From NCBI GenBank assembly GCA_964388175.1, contig CAYLYS010000002.1:1-64000 (forward strand): DNA of 64,000 nt, written 5' to 3'. A program made the position numbers and the translations under genes. This document shows, in pieces, positions 50,454 to 58,899 of the stretch; within the stretch, counting starts at the first letter, position 1; each line of letters begins with the position of its first letter. The stretch comes from JAITWN01 sp964388175. Its GTDB lineage: Bacteria > Pseudomonadota > Gammaproteobacteria > SZUA-140. The notes under the pieces are model-generated. The model did not search any database. It had not been told where the DNA came from and saw only the letters and a program-made list of their open reading frames with translations.

Positions 50454-52772
50454 ATGAGCAAGAATCTGGTCATCGTCGAATCACCGGCCAAAGCCAAGAC
50501 ACTCGGGAAATACCTGGGCAAGGATTTCCACGTGCTGGCTTCCTATGGCCACGTGCGCGACCTGCTGCCGAAAGAAGGCGCAGTCGATCCCGCGCACGAT
50601 TTCGCGATGAAGTATCAGCTCATCGAAAAAAACCAGAAGCACATCGACCAGATCTGCAAGGCGATCAAGAATGCCGACGCGCTCTATCTCGCCACTGACC
50701 CGGATCGCGAAGGCGAAGCCATTTCCTGGCATCTGTACGAGATCCTCGCCGGCAAGAAGCTGATCAAGGACAAGCCCGTCCATCGCATCGTCTTTCACGA
50801 GATCACGCGCCAGGCGGTGCAGGAAGCGCTCAAGCATCCGCGCGACGTTTCCATGAATCTGGTCAACGCGCAGCAGGCGCGCCGTGCGCTCGATTACCTG
50901 GTCGGCTTCAATCTTTCCCCGCTGCTGTGGAAAAAGATCCGCCGCGGCCTGTCGGCCGGACGCGTGCAGAGTCCGGCGCTGCGCATGATCGTCGAGCGCG
51001 AGCTGGAAATCGAAGCGTTCAAGTCACGCGAATACTGGACCATCGAGGCAGCGGTCGCCAAGCAGGAAGAGCGCTTCCGCGCCCGCCTCACCGCCCACCA
51101 GGGCAAGAAGATCTCGCAGTTCACCATCGGCGACGAGAAGCACGCGAAGACGGTCGAACGCGCCCTGCTCGACGCCGCGAACGGCAAGCTGACCGTCATC
51201 GCCGTCGAGAAGAAACAGCGCAAGCGCAATCCGGCGGCGCCGTTCATCACCTCGACCCTGCAGCAGGAAGCGGCGCGCAAGCTCGGCTTCACCGCGCAGC
51301 GCACCATGCGCACGGCGCAGCAGCTCTATGAAGGTATCGATACCGGACAGGGCGCGGTCGGCCTCATCAGCTACATGCGTACCGACTCGGTCAATCTGGC
51401 GCAGGAAGCGCTCGACGAAATCCGCCGCCTGATCGGCGAACGCTACGGCGCCGACAAGCTGCCGAAGCAGCCGCAGACCTACAAGACCAAGTCGAAGAAC
51501 GCGCAGGAAGCGCACGAAGCGATCCGTCCGACCTCGGCCTACACCGATCCGGATTCGGTCAAGGAACAGCTCAACGCCGATCAGTTCAAGCTCTACCGCC
51601 TGATCTGGCAGCGCACCATCGCCTGTCAGATGATCCACGCCACCATCGATACGGTCGGCGTCGACCTCGAAGGCGGCAAGGGCGACGTCTTCCGCGCCAC
51701 CGGCTCGACCATCGTCGACCCCGGCTTCATGGCCGTGTACCGCGAGGATGTCGACGACAGCAAGGACGCGGACGAGCAGCAGAGCCTGCTGCCGGAACTG
51801 AACGAAGGCGAAGTGGTGGCGCTGGAAGCCATTCACACCGATCAGCACTTCACCGAGCCGCCGCCGCGCTACACGGAAGCCAGCCTGATCAAGACGCTCG
51901 AGGAACACGGCATCGGCCGTCCGTCGACCTACGCCGCAATCATCGCCACGCTGCAGCAGCGCGAGTATGTCACGCTCGACAAGAAACGCTTCCAGCCGAC
52001 CGACGTCGGCCGCATCGTCAACAAGTTTCTCACCGAGCACTTCGCGCGCTACGTCGACTACGAATTCACCGCCCACCTCGAAGACAGCCTCGACGCGGTA
52101 TCGCGCGGCGAGCAGGACTGGGTGCCGCTCATGCGCGCATTCTGGGAACCGTTCCGCGAGCTGGTGGACGACAAGGAAAAATCGGTCCAGCGCAAGGACG
52201 TGACCCAGGAAGCGCTCGACGAGGCCTGCCCCAAGTGCGGCAAGCCGCTGTCGATACGCCTCGGCCGGCGCGGGCGCTTCGTCGGCTGCACCGGCTTCCC
52301 CGAATGCGACTACACGCGCAATCTCGGCGACGCCGGCGACGAGCCCGCGGTGGAACAGGTCGAAGGGCGTGACTGCCCGAGTTGCGGCGGCGGCCTCATC
52401 GTCCGCAGCGGCCCCTACGGCAGATTCATCGGCTGCAGCAACTATCCCAAGTGCAAATTCATCGAGCCGCTGGTCAAGCCGGCCGACACCGCGGTTTCCT
52501 GTCCGCAGTGCAACAAGGGCACCATGCTCCAGCGCCGTTCACGCCGCGGCAAGATCTTCTATTCCTGTTCGACCTATCCCACCTGCGATTACGCGGTGTG
52601 GAACGAACCGGTGGCGACGCCGTGCCCGGAATGCCAGTGGCCGATACTCACCGTCAAGACCACCAAGCGCGGCGGCAGCGAGCTGGTCTGCCCGCAGAAG
52701 GAATGCGGTCACACCGAGCCCTACGAACAGCCGGACGGCGGACAGGAGAACAAGAAGCAGGCGCACGGCTGA
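50454..52772 (+). CDS. topA: DNA topoisomerase I
   Basis: A 772-aa type IA topoisomerase that relaxes negative supercoils. The Toprim domain starts VIVESPAKAKTLGKYLG and holds ATDPDREGEAISWHL. The active-site Tyr is in LISYMRTDSVNLA. The C terminus carries four zinc-ribbon units (CPKCGKPL...GCTGFPEC; CPSCGGGL...GCSNYPKC; CPQCNKGT...CSTYPTC; CPECQWPI...CPQKEC). ATG 50454 (MSKNLVIVES) is chosen over an in-frame start at 50412. It follows smg as is usual. Confidence 0.97.
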   Translation: MSKNLVIVESPAKAKTLGKYLGKDFHVLASYGHVRDLLPKEGAVDPAHDFAMKYQLIEKNQKHIDQICKAIKNADALYLATDPDREGEAISWHLYEILAGKKLIKDKPVHRIVFHEITRQAVQEALKHPRDVSMNLVNAQQARRALDYLVGFNLSPLLWKKIRRGLSAGRVQSPALRMIVERELEIEAFKSREYWTIEAAVAKQEERFRARLTAHQGKKISQFTIGDEKHAKTVERALLDAANGKLTVIAVEKKQRKRNPAAPFITSTLQQEAARKLGFTAQRTMRTAQQLYEGIDTGQGAVGLISYMRTDSVNLAQEALDEIRRLIGERYGADKLPKQPQTYKTKSKNAQEAHEAIRPTSAYTDPDSVKEQLNADQFKLYRLIWQRTIACQMIHATIDTVGVDLEGGKGDVFRATGSTIVDPGFMAVYREDVDDSKDADEQQSLLPELNEGEVVALEAIHTDQHFTEPPPRYTEASLIKTLEEHGIGRPSTYAAIIATLQQREYVTLDKKRFQPTDVGRIVNKFLTEHFARYVDYEFTAHLEDSLDAVSRGEQDWVPLMRAFWEPFRELVDDKEKSVQRKDVTQEALDEACPKCGKPLSIRLGRRGRFVGCTGFPECDYTRNLGDAGDEPAVEQVEGRDCPSCGGGLIVRSGPYGRFIGCSNYPKCKFIEPLVKPADTAVSCPQCNKGTMLQRRSRRGKIFYSCSTYPTCDYAVWNEPVATPCPECQWPILTVKTTKRGGSELVCPQKECGHTEPYEQPDGGQENKKQAHG

Positions 52773-52791
52773 GCCACCGGTGCGGCCTCTG

Positions 52792-53712
52792 CTATACCGC
52801 CATCGCCCGATCCACGGTCTGCCGATCCAGTTGCGGCGCGAACATCTCGATGAAGGCATACATATAGCCGCGCAGCTGACTGCCGCGGCGCACGCCGAGG
52901 CGCGTGGTACAGGGCTCGAACAGATGGCTGGCATCGAGCATGCGCAGATTGGTATCGCGCTCGGAATTGAAGGCCATGCTCGCCATCAGACCGATGCCGA
53001 TGCCGATCTCCACGTAGGTCTTGATCACATCCGAATCGATCGCCGAAAAGACCACGTTGGGGCGCAGACCGGCGCGCTCGAAAGCCTCGTTGATCTTGAT
53101 GCGCCCGGCGAAGGAGAAATCGTAGGTGACGATCGGATACTCCGCGATCTTCTCCAGGGTCAGCGGCTGGTCGCGCAGGATCGGCAGGCCCGGCGGTGCG
53201 ATGACGCAGTGGTTCCAGTCATAGCAGGGCATCATCACCAGGTCTTCGAACAGATCGATGCCCTCGGTGGCGATGGCGATGTCGGCGACGCCCGAGGCGG
53301 CGAGCTGCGCGATCTGCATCGGGTCGCCCTGGTGCAGGTGCAGGCGCACGTTCGGATAGCGCTCGACGAAGGTCTTGATCACCGGCGGCAGGGCATAGCG
53401 CGCCTGGGTGTGGGTAGTGGCGATGGACAGGCTGCCGCCGACCTCGTCGGTATATTCGAAGCCGACCTGGCGAATGTGCTCCAGCTCGCGCAGGACACGC
53501 TCGGCCATGGCGAGCACGGCGCGCCCCGGCTGGGTAATGCCGACCAGACGTTTGCCGTTACGCTCGAAGATCTGGACCCTGAGCTCCTTTTCGAGCTGCC
53601 GGATCTGGTTGCTGATGCCCGGCTGGGCGGTGTTGAGCACCTGCGCGGCGGCGGAAATATTGAGCCCGCAGCGAGCGATTTCCCGGACGTAACGGAGCTG
53701 CTGAAAGTTCAT
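52792..53712 (-). CDS. cysB: LysR-type regulator CysB
   Basis: A 306-aa LysR protein that activates cysteine-biosynthesis genes in response to N-acetylserine or O-acetylserine. The helix-turn-helix lies in LRYVREIARCGLNISAAAQV and NTAQPGISNQIRQLEKEL. The effector domain has the CysB hallmark ATTHTQARYALPPVI (about 100-114) and GIGLMASMAF. ATG 53712 (MNFQQLRYV) matches the CysB start, eight codons inside the longest frame. It is divergent from the sulfite reductase gene, the expected regulator-target layout. Confidence 0.93.
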   Translation of the reverse strand: MNFQQLRYVREIARCGLNISAAAQVLNTAQPGISNQIRQLEKELRVQIFERNGKRLVGITQPGRAVLAMAERVLRELEHIRQVGFEYTDEVGGSLSIATTHTQARYALPPVIKTFVERYPNVRLHLHQGDPMQIAQLAASGVADIAIATEGIDLFEDLVMMPCYDWNHCVIAPPGLPILRDQPLTLEKIAEYPIVTYDFSFAGRIKINEAFERAGLRPNVVFSAIDSDVIKTYVEIGIGIGLMASMAFNSERDTNLRMLDASHLFEPCTTRLGVRRGSQLRGYMYAFIEMFAPQLDRQTVDRAMAV

Positions 53713-53739
53713 ACTGCCCGGCCTCGATATACCCATTAA

Positions 53740-53780
53740 TTATATGCATATAAGATACCATTATTTTTTCTAATATAGAA
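53740..53780. promoter_or_regulatory. Two palindromes in the cysB / reductase intergenic region (candidate CysB operators)
   Basis: TTATATGCATATAA (53740-53753) is a perfect 14-bp palindrome, and TTCTA-ATA-TAGAA (53768-53780) a second inverted repeat. Both lie in a strikingly AT-rich patch in an otherwise GC-rich window, just upstream of the reductase promoter. CysB binds poorly conserved AT-rich sites, so assignment is inference from context. Confidence 0.5.
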
Positions 53781-53784
53781 ACAC

Positions 53785-53793
53785 TGCTATCAT
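53785..53793 (+). promoter_or_regulatory. Extended -10 promoter of the sulfite reductase gene
   Basis: TGCTATCAT gives an extended TGn followed by TATCAT (five of six). The -35 region is poor, as expected for an activator-dependent promoter. The leader to ATG 53866 would be about 65 bases. Confidence 0.5.
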
Positions 53794-53865
53794 TACCGAG
53801 GCATGGTGTGCGCCCGCCCCGCGCGTGCGGCGCTCCATGATGGAAACCGGGGGAGAAACAAAGCA

Positions 53866-55956
53866 ATGAGTGAAGTGCGATCACTGATCGATCATGAGGA
53901 GCTGGAGCGCTTCGAAGAAAGCGTCCGCTCGTTCCTGTGCAATGAGCTCGACGCGGAACGCTTCCAGTCGATGCGGCTGCAGCAGGGCGTCTACGGTCAG
54001 CGCCAGGAAGGCGTCAACATGGTCCGCGTCAAGATTCCGGGCGGGCGCATGACACCGGCCCAGCTCGAGACCATGGCCGACGTGCTCGAAAGCTATTCCC
54101 TGCACGACGTCGCGCACATCACCACGCGCCAGGACATCCAGATTCATCACGTGCCGCTGGAAAAGACCCCGCTGGCGCTGAAAGACCTCGGCCGCGGCGG
54201 CCTGACCACGCGCGAGGCCTGCAACAACACCGTGCGCAACGTCAGTTGCTGCCCTCTCGCCGGCCTGTGCAGCAGCGAGCGCGTCGACATCCGCCAGTAC
54301 CAGGATCATGCGATGCGTTATTTCCTGCGTCATCCGCTGACGCAGCATCTGCCGCGCAAATTCAAGATCAGTTTCTCGGGCTGCGAAGCCGACTGCGCCC
54401 AGGGCATGATCCACGATCTCGCCGTGGTCGCGGTGAAGAAGGACGGCCGTTTCGGCTTCAAACTGCTCGCCGGCGGCGGTCTCGGCCACAAGCCGCGCAA
54501 GGCGGTCACGGTGGAAGAGCTGATCCCCGAGGAAGAGCTGATCCCGTGCATGGAAGCGGTGATCTCGCTGCACAACCGCTATTCCGATCGCAAGCGCCGC
54601 GCCAAGTCGCGCATCAAGTTCCTCGTCGACCGTTTCGGCGAGGAAGGCTTCATCGAAAAATACAAGGAAGAGCTGGCGCGCACCCGCACCGCGCTCGCCG
54701 GCCAGAACTACGTCAAGGGCGAATGGACCGACGGTACGCCGTCGGAGCACTGCGGCAGCCCGGGCGCGCCGCGCAAGGTCGTGCCCCAGCGCCAGCCCGG
54801 CCTGCGCATCTTCCCCGTCAGCGTGCCGATCGGCGACATGACCGGCCCGCAGATGCGCGGTATCGCCACGCTGATGTACCGTGAAAAGCTCTCCGATCTG
54901 CGCGCCACCCAGGATCAGAACCTGATGCTGGCCGATGTGCCGGAGCATCGCGTCGCCGCCATCCGCGAAGCACTGGCGGAACTCGGCCTGGGCGAACCCA
55001 AGACCGGCGACGATGTCGTCGCCTGCCCCGGCACCTCCACCTGCCGTCTCGGCATCACCTCGTCGAAAACCATCGGCACCAAGATCGACGGCGGCATCCA
55101 CGATCTGCGCGTGCGCGCCAGCGGCTGCCACAATGGCTGCGCGCAGCCGGAGACCGGGGACATCGGCATCTACGGCGAAGGCAAGCGCCTGCACGGCAAG
55201 CTGGTTCCGCACTATCAGATGTACCTCGGCGGCGACGGCCGCAACGGCGGCGACATCGCGGTCAAGGGCCCTTCGGTTCCCGCCGCGCGCGTGCAGCAGG
55301 CGATCAAGCGCGTCCAGGACACTTATGACGGCGAGCGCGTCAACGGCGAGACCTTCTTCGCCTGGGCGCACCGCCAGGAACCGGCATACTTCAGCACTCT
55401 GCTCGCCGACATCATGGCCGTGACGCCGGAAGAGGTACCTTCGGTGCTCAGCGACCACGGCGACGAACAGGCGTTCAAGGTGTTCCAGTTCGGCGGCGGC
55501 GAATGCGCCGGCGCCGCCCAGGAAACGGTAGCGGCGAATTTCGCCGAAGCCGCCAACGAGCGCAACTACCGCAACGGCTTCCTGATGCAGCGCAAGTACA
55601 CCGAATCGATCGAATGCGCCCAGGCCATCGGCCGCCTCATCGGCCAGTCACTGCTGTTCCTCGCCGGCCAGCCGCCGGCGGACGATCTGCGCGACATCGG
55701 CCGTCAGCTGTCGACCGCCCTCGCAGCCAACCCGGCGCTCGGCGAGAGACTGGTGCATTTCGCCGGCCAGATGGAACAGCTGCGCGACGAGTTCGACGAA
55801 CCGGCCTACCGCCAACTGAACGAAGCGCTGGATGCCTGGACGGTCACCGCCGCCGCACTGTGCCAGGATATCGATCGCCAGCTCGACCTCAGCGCTTCGC
55901 TGCAGAGCATCAAAGGCGCCGTGGCTGAAAAAAAAAGAGCGAATCTATCGATCTGA
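53866..55956 (+). CDS. Siroheme nitrite/sulfite reductase (CysI/NirA type) with an extra cluster motif and C-terminal extension
   Basis: A 696-aa haem protein of the assimilatory sulfite/nitrite reductase family. Two ferredoxin-like half domains are seen (VYGQRQEGVNMVRVKIPGG, then RIFPVSVPIGDMTGPQM) and two NIR_SIR domains. The C-terminal half holds the usual siroheme-[4Fe-4S] ligands C387/C393 (CPGTSTC) and C421/C425 (CHNGC). Unusually the N-terminal half also has a full set: C129/C135 (CPLAGLC) and C173/C177 (CEADC). About 150 further residues follow, partly helical. ATG 53866 follows a gggag site. Regulation by divergent CysB suggests sulfite reduction to sulfide. The stop lies 18 bases past nine A; see the next entry. 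Confidence 0.9.
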   Translation: MSEVRSLIDHEELERFEESVRSFLCNELDAERFQSMRLQQGVYGQRQEGVNMVRVKIPGGRMTPAQLETMADVLESYSLHDVAHITTRQDIQIHHVPLEKTPLALKDLGRGGLTTREACNNTVRNVSCCPLAGLCSSERVDIRQYQDHAMRYFLRHPLTQHLPRKFKISFSGCEADCAQGMIHDLAVVAVKKDGRFGFKLLAGGGLGHKPRKAVTVEELIPEEELIPCMEAVISLHNRYSDRKRRAKSRIKFLVDRFGEEGFIEKYKEELARTRTALAGQNYVKGEWTDGTPSEHCGSPGAPRKVVPQRQPGLRIFPVSVPIGDMTGPQMRGIATLMYREKLSDLRATQDQNLMLADVPEHRVAAIREALAELGLGEPKTGDDVVACPGTSTCRLGITSSKTIGTKIDGGIHDLRVRASGCHNGCAQPETGDIGIYGEGKRLHGKLVPHYQMYLGGDGRNGGDIAVKGPSVPAARVQQAIKRVQDTYDGERVNGETFFAWAHRQEPAYFSTLLADIMAVTPEEVPSVLSDHGDEQAFKVFQFGGGECAGAAQETVAANFAEAANERNYRNGFLMQRKYTESIECAQAIGRLIGQSLLFLAGQPPADDLRDIGRQLSTALAANPALGERLVHFAGQMEQLRDEFDEPAYRQLNEALDAWTVTAAALCQDIDRQLDLSASLQSIKGAVAEKKRANLSI

Positions 55957-56147
55957 GTAGCTTCGGCTGCCCGCTCCACTATATAAAGGCGCGTCACGAG
56001 CTGCGGGCACGGACGGCGGGAGAAATCGTCGAATTCGTGTTCAGCTCGGAAGACGCGGCGAAACAGGCGGCGGGCAGTCTGCGCGAAGACGGTCACGAGA
56101 TCCTGTCGCTGCAGAACGAGCGCACCCTGATCCGCAAACAGTCCTGA
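55929..56147 (+). CDS. TusA-like sulfur-carrier domain in the -1 frame behind the reductase
   Basis: An open frame overlaps the end of the reductase and codes for IDLSSFGCPLHYIKARHELR, then GEIVEFVFSSEDAAKQAAGS, then DGHEILSLQNERTLIRK: the TusA/SirA fold pattern with its Cys in GCP, the acidic DDA-like turn and a GHE turn. There is no ATG, GTG or TTG in frame before this domain. A -1 slip in the nine A at 55928-55936 (A AAA AAA in the reductase frame) would fuse it as AEKKKSESIDLSSFGCP. A UUCG-capped hairpin (55957-55970) and an AAAGG (55912-55916) flank the site. Homopolymer error is the main alternative. TusA proteins carry persulfide, matching a sulfite reductase partner. Confidence 0.7.
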   Translation, partial: KKKSESIDLSSFGCPLHYIKARHELRARTAGEIVEFVFSSEDAAKQAAGSLREDGHEILSLQNERTLIRKQS

Positions 56148-56176
56148 GCCAACGACCGAGTCGGTGACAAACGCCG

Positions 56177-56605
56177 ATGACAGACGGAAAAAGCGAGGGC
56201 ACACTGAAGCAATACCCGAAGCCATACCGGAACCGCCATCGCGACAGTGCGCCCTTCATCACCAAGGACGGATCGACGGTGCGCGAACTGATGCATCCGG
56301 ACGTGCACGGCAACCATGCCCAAAGCCTTGCCGAAGCCGTCGTTCCCGCCGGTGGCCGCACGCTCCTGCATCGGCACCTGCGCAGCGAAGAGCTGTATCA
56401 CTTCACCGCCGGCAGCGGACGAATGACTCTGGGAGAAGACAGCTTCGAAGTCCAGGCGGGCGATACCGTCTATATCCCGCCCGGCACCGCCCATGCCCTG
56501 ATCTGCGACGGCGCGGACGAGCTGCGACTGTTATGCTGTTCCTCTCCGCCCTATTCCGACGCCGACACCGAGCTGCTCGGACCGCCGGCGCGACGGGAAA
56601 GCTAG
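56177..56605 (+). CDS. Cupin domain protein
   Basis: A 142-aa single-domain cupin. The first cupin motif is HRHLRSEELYHFTAGSGRMT (a G(x)HxH(x)E-like pattern) and the second PPGTAHALICDG with the third His; together they form a metal site. AGDTVYIPPG is characteristic. The N terminus is charged and lacks a signal. Substrate unknown; small cupins include phosphomannose-type isomerases, dioxygenases and sensors. It lies 29 bases after the TusA-like frame and may be in the same transcript. Confidence 0.8.
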   Translation: MTDGKSEGTLKQYPKPYRNRHRDSAPFITKDGSTVRELMHPDVHGNHAQSLAEAVVPAGGRTLLHRHLRSEELYHFTAGSGRMTLGEDSFEVQAGDTVYIPPGTAHALICDGADELRLLCCSSPPYSDADTELLGPPARRES

Positions 56606-56683
56606 CCGCCGGCCGGTTTTGACCGGCACGGCTTTGCTTTTTCGCCAGAAAGGGCGATCATGCCATCTTTGCAGAACATCTAT

Positions 56684-56697
56684 CTCCGGTACCGGAG
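56684..56697. repeat. 14-bp perfect palindrome upstream of rnk
   Basis: CTCCGGTACCGGAG is a perfect palindrome 27 bases before the rnk start, followed by an overlapping GGTATCGG echo. It could be an operator or part of a leader hairpin; no known site is recognised. Confidence 0.45.
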
Positions 56698-56724
56698 CCG
56701 GTATCGGAAAAAATTGAGGAAGCA

Positions 56725-57135
56725 ATGGAAAATCAGCCGCCTATCATCGTTTCCAGCCTGGATCTGGAACGACTCGAGCACATCCTGGATTCAGGGCAGT
56801 ACAAGCGCCTGCCGGGTGTCGATACGCTGCGCAAGGAGCTCGATCGGGCGACCATCGTCGAACCCACCGAAGTCCCGCTGGGCGTCGTCACCATGAACTC
56901 GACCGCCCGCTTCATCGACGATGCGACGCAGCAGGAATATGAACTGACCCTGGTCTATCCGGAATCCAGCGGCCCGGCCAACACCGTTTCCGTACTAGCG
57001 CCGGTCGGCAGTGCCCTGCTGGGTCTATCCATCGGCCAGTCGATTTCATGGCAGGTCCCCGGCGGCCGCCGGCTGCAACTGCGCATTCTGGACGTGACCT
57101 ACCAGCCCGAAGCGGTGGGACTGTACCATCGCTGA
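56725..57135 (+). CDS. rnk: Regulator of nucleoside diphosphate kinase (Rnk)
   Basis: A 136-aa GreA/GreB-type fold protein. The N-terminal short coiled coil (IIVSSLDLERLEHILDS) and the C-terminal FKBP-like part (VTMNSTARFIDDATQQEYEL, VSVLAPVGSALLGLSIGQSI) identify Rnk. It binds RNA polymerase and influences nucleotide levels. Length matches E. coli (136 aa). A tgagga ribosome site precedes it. Confidence 0.93.
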   Translation: MENQPPIIVSSLDLERLEHILDSGQYKRLPGVDTLRKELDRATIVEPTEVPLGVVTMNSTARFIDDATQQEYELTLVYPESSGPANTVSVLAPVGSALLGLSIGQSISWQVPGGRRLQLRILDVTYQPEAVGLYHR

Positions 57136-57202
57136 GCGCGCGTGCCCTGCATGCGGGGCACGCAGCCACCCGCAACAAACCGAATAAAGGCAAGGGAATT
57201 CG

Positions 57203-57823
57203 ATGATATCAGCCATGGAAGCTCTCGAACGCCTGCGCGCAGGCAACCGCCGCTTCGTCGACGGCGAGCAGGCCAGCGAAGACCCCGGCGGTCGCGCACG
57301 CCTGCGTGAACTGGCGGCGAAACAGGCGCCCTTTGCCATCATTCTCGGCTGCTCGGATTCGCGGGTACCGGCCGAGATCGTCTTCGATCAGGGACTCGGC
57401 GACCTCTTCGTCATCCGCGTCGCCGGCAACATCGTCGCGCCCTCGCAGATCGGCAGCGTCGAATTCGCCGCCGAACGCTACGGCACCAGCCTCGTCGTCG
57501 TGGTCGGACATTCCGGTTGCGGCGCGGTACAGGCGACGCTGGAAGAACTCCAACGCCCCTCGGAAGACCAGTCGCGCAATCTGCGCTCCATCGTCGACCG
57601 CATCCGCCCCTCGGTGGAAAGCCTGCTGATGACCGATCTGGCAAATCGACCCGATGAGCTGATCCGCAAGGCCGTGCGCACCAACATCCGCATCTCGGCC
57701 AACCAACTGCGCCACGGTTCGGAACTTCTGGAACAACTGATCCTGAAAAAAGGCCTGCTGGTGATCGGCGCGGAGTATTCGCTCGAAACCGGCGTGGTCG
57801 ACTTCTTCGACGGCGTGCCCTGA
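57203..57823 (+). CDS. Beta-class carbonic anhydrase
   Basis: A 206-aa zinc enzyme interconverting carbon dioxide and bicarbonate. The zinc and proton-relay residues are seen: C50, D52 and R54 in LGCSDSRVP; H103 and C106 in GHSGCGAV. RVAGNIVAP is the usual linker. Start ATG 57203 has aaggga seven bases before; ATG 57215 is an alternative. No signal peptide is apparent, so it is cytoplasmic. It is flanked by rnk and a VOC protein, with no inorganic-carbon transport gene nearby. Confidence 0.94.
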   Translation: MISAMEALERLRAGNRRFVDGEQASEDPGGRARLRELAAKQAPFAIILGCSDSRVPAEIVFDQGLGDLFVIRVAGNIVAPSQIGSVEFAAERYGTSLVVVVGHSGCGAVQATLEELQRPSEDQSRNLRSIVDRIRPSVESLLMTDLANRPDELIRKAVRTNIRISANQLRHGSELLEQLILKKGLLVIGAEYSLETGVVDFFDGVP

Positions 57824-57874
57824 GAATATTCAGCCGCCGGCGCAAACCGTTCAGTGAACGAGGGAGGCATGCCC

Positions 57875-58282
57875 ATGCGACCGGCTTTCAGTCCAGGACG
57901 GAACATCGCCATGAAGGTACCGGCGCACGAATACGAGCGCACGGTGGACTTCTATCGTAACGTGCTCGGCCTGCACCAGCTCGCCGACACCGCACCCGGC
58001 AGCGCCGAGACCACCGCCTTCGCATTCGGCGACAAGGTGCTGTGGATCGATCGCGTACCCGGCATCAGCCAGGCGGAACTGTGGCTGGAAATCGCCACCG
58101 ATGACCTCGACGCCGCGGCCGAGCATCTCCGCCGCAATGGCTGCGCCCGCCGCGACGAAATCGAACCGCTGCCCGAAGGATTCGGCGGCTTCTGGCTCGC
58201 CAGCCCCTGCAACGTCATCCACCTGGTCACCGCCGATGCGGCACAAGAAACCGCGACAGCGCACGAACAGCAGACACCGTGA
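57875..58282 (+). CDS. VOC family protein (glyoxalase/bleomycin resistance fold)
   Basis: A 135-aa protein of the vicinal oxygen chelate fold. MKVPAHEYERTVDFYRNVLGL and the second half ELWLEIATDDLDAAAEHLRR, ending GFWLASPCNVIHLV, show the paired beta-alpha-beta modules. ATG 57875 is chosen because the ribosome site gaggg at 57860-57867 is seven bases before; the first in-frame start (57854) overlaps that site. VOC proteins include glyoxalases and dioxygenases, so the reaction is unknown. Confidence 0.8.
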   Translation: MRPAFSPGRNIAMKVPAHEYERTVDFYRNVLGLHQLADTAPGSAETTAFAFGDKVLWIDRVPGISQAELWLEIATDDLDAAAEHLRRNGCARRDEIEPLPEGFGGFWLASPCNVIHLVTADAAQETATAHEQQTP

Positions 58283-58375
58283 CAGCGGTGCCGACATCGG
58301 CGCCGAACCGTCCGCTGCCGACGACTTTCCCGCTCGCCCACGATCGTTGCTAGGCCTCGCCGGGAGGACTGACCG

Positions 58376-58828
58376 ATGAACCGCCCGCTCCACGAAACCA
58401 TGCTCACCGTCGCCATCGCAGAAGCGAAGGCGGGTCTTGCCGAAGGCGGCATACCGATCGGCGCCGCCCTCTTCCATCGCGACGGCACCCTGCTCGGCCG
58501 CGGGCACAATCGCCGCGTACAGGAAAACGATCCGTCGATACACGGCGAAACGGACGCGTTCCGCAAGGCCGGGCGCCAGCGCGACTATCGCGACACCGTC
58601 ATGGCGACCACGCTCGCGCCGTGCTGGTACTGCAGCGGGCTCATCCTGCAGTTCCGCATCGGCGCCGTCATCGTCGGCGAATCGCGCACCTTCCGCGGCG
58701 GTATCGATTGGCTGCGCGAGCGCGGCGTCGAGGTCATCGATCTGGAGTCGCGGGAATGCGAGCAACTCCTCGGCGCCTACATCTGCGCCCATCCCGACAT
58801 CTGGAACGAAGACATAGGGGAACCCTGA
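58376..58828 (+). CDS. Cytosine-deaminase-like nucleoside/cytidine deaminase (fungal Fcy1-like)
   Basis: A 150-aa zinc deaminase. Zinc motifs are HGET (with catalytic Glu) and LAPCWYCSG. Beyond these, the C terminus resembles yeast cytosine deaminase: SRTFRGGIDWLRERGVEVID and the ending AHPDIWNEDIGEP, close to the yeast PQDWFEDIGE end. Bacterial CodA is unrelated, so this is a eukaryote-type branch, likely acting on cytosine or a related base. A gaggac site precedes ATG 58376. It follows the VOC gene. Confidence 0.85.
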   Translation: MNRPLHETMLTVAIAEAKAGLAEGGIPIGAALFHRDGTLLGRGHNRRVQENDPSIHGETDAFRKAGRQRDYRDTVMATTLAPCWYCSGLILQFRIGAVIVGESRTFRGGIDWLRERGVEVIDLESRECEQLLGAYICAHPDIWNEDIGEP

Positions 58829-58899
58829 AACCGGCGGGCCGATCCCTCAACGCCACCCGCCCCTGCGAAAACGCCGCGACACTTCAAGGAGGAAGCGCC

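Noticed and set aside
50254..50457. 67-codon frame between smg and topA
   Set aside because: No ribosome site, no likeness to any family, and overlap with the topA start.
55953..56147. Independent start (CTG) for the TusA-like domain
   Set aside because: No ribosome site and it would drop the conserved ID residues before LSSFGCP; a frameshift or sequencing error explains the layout better.
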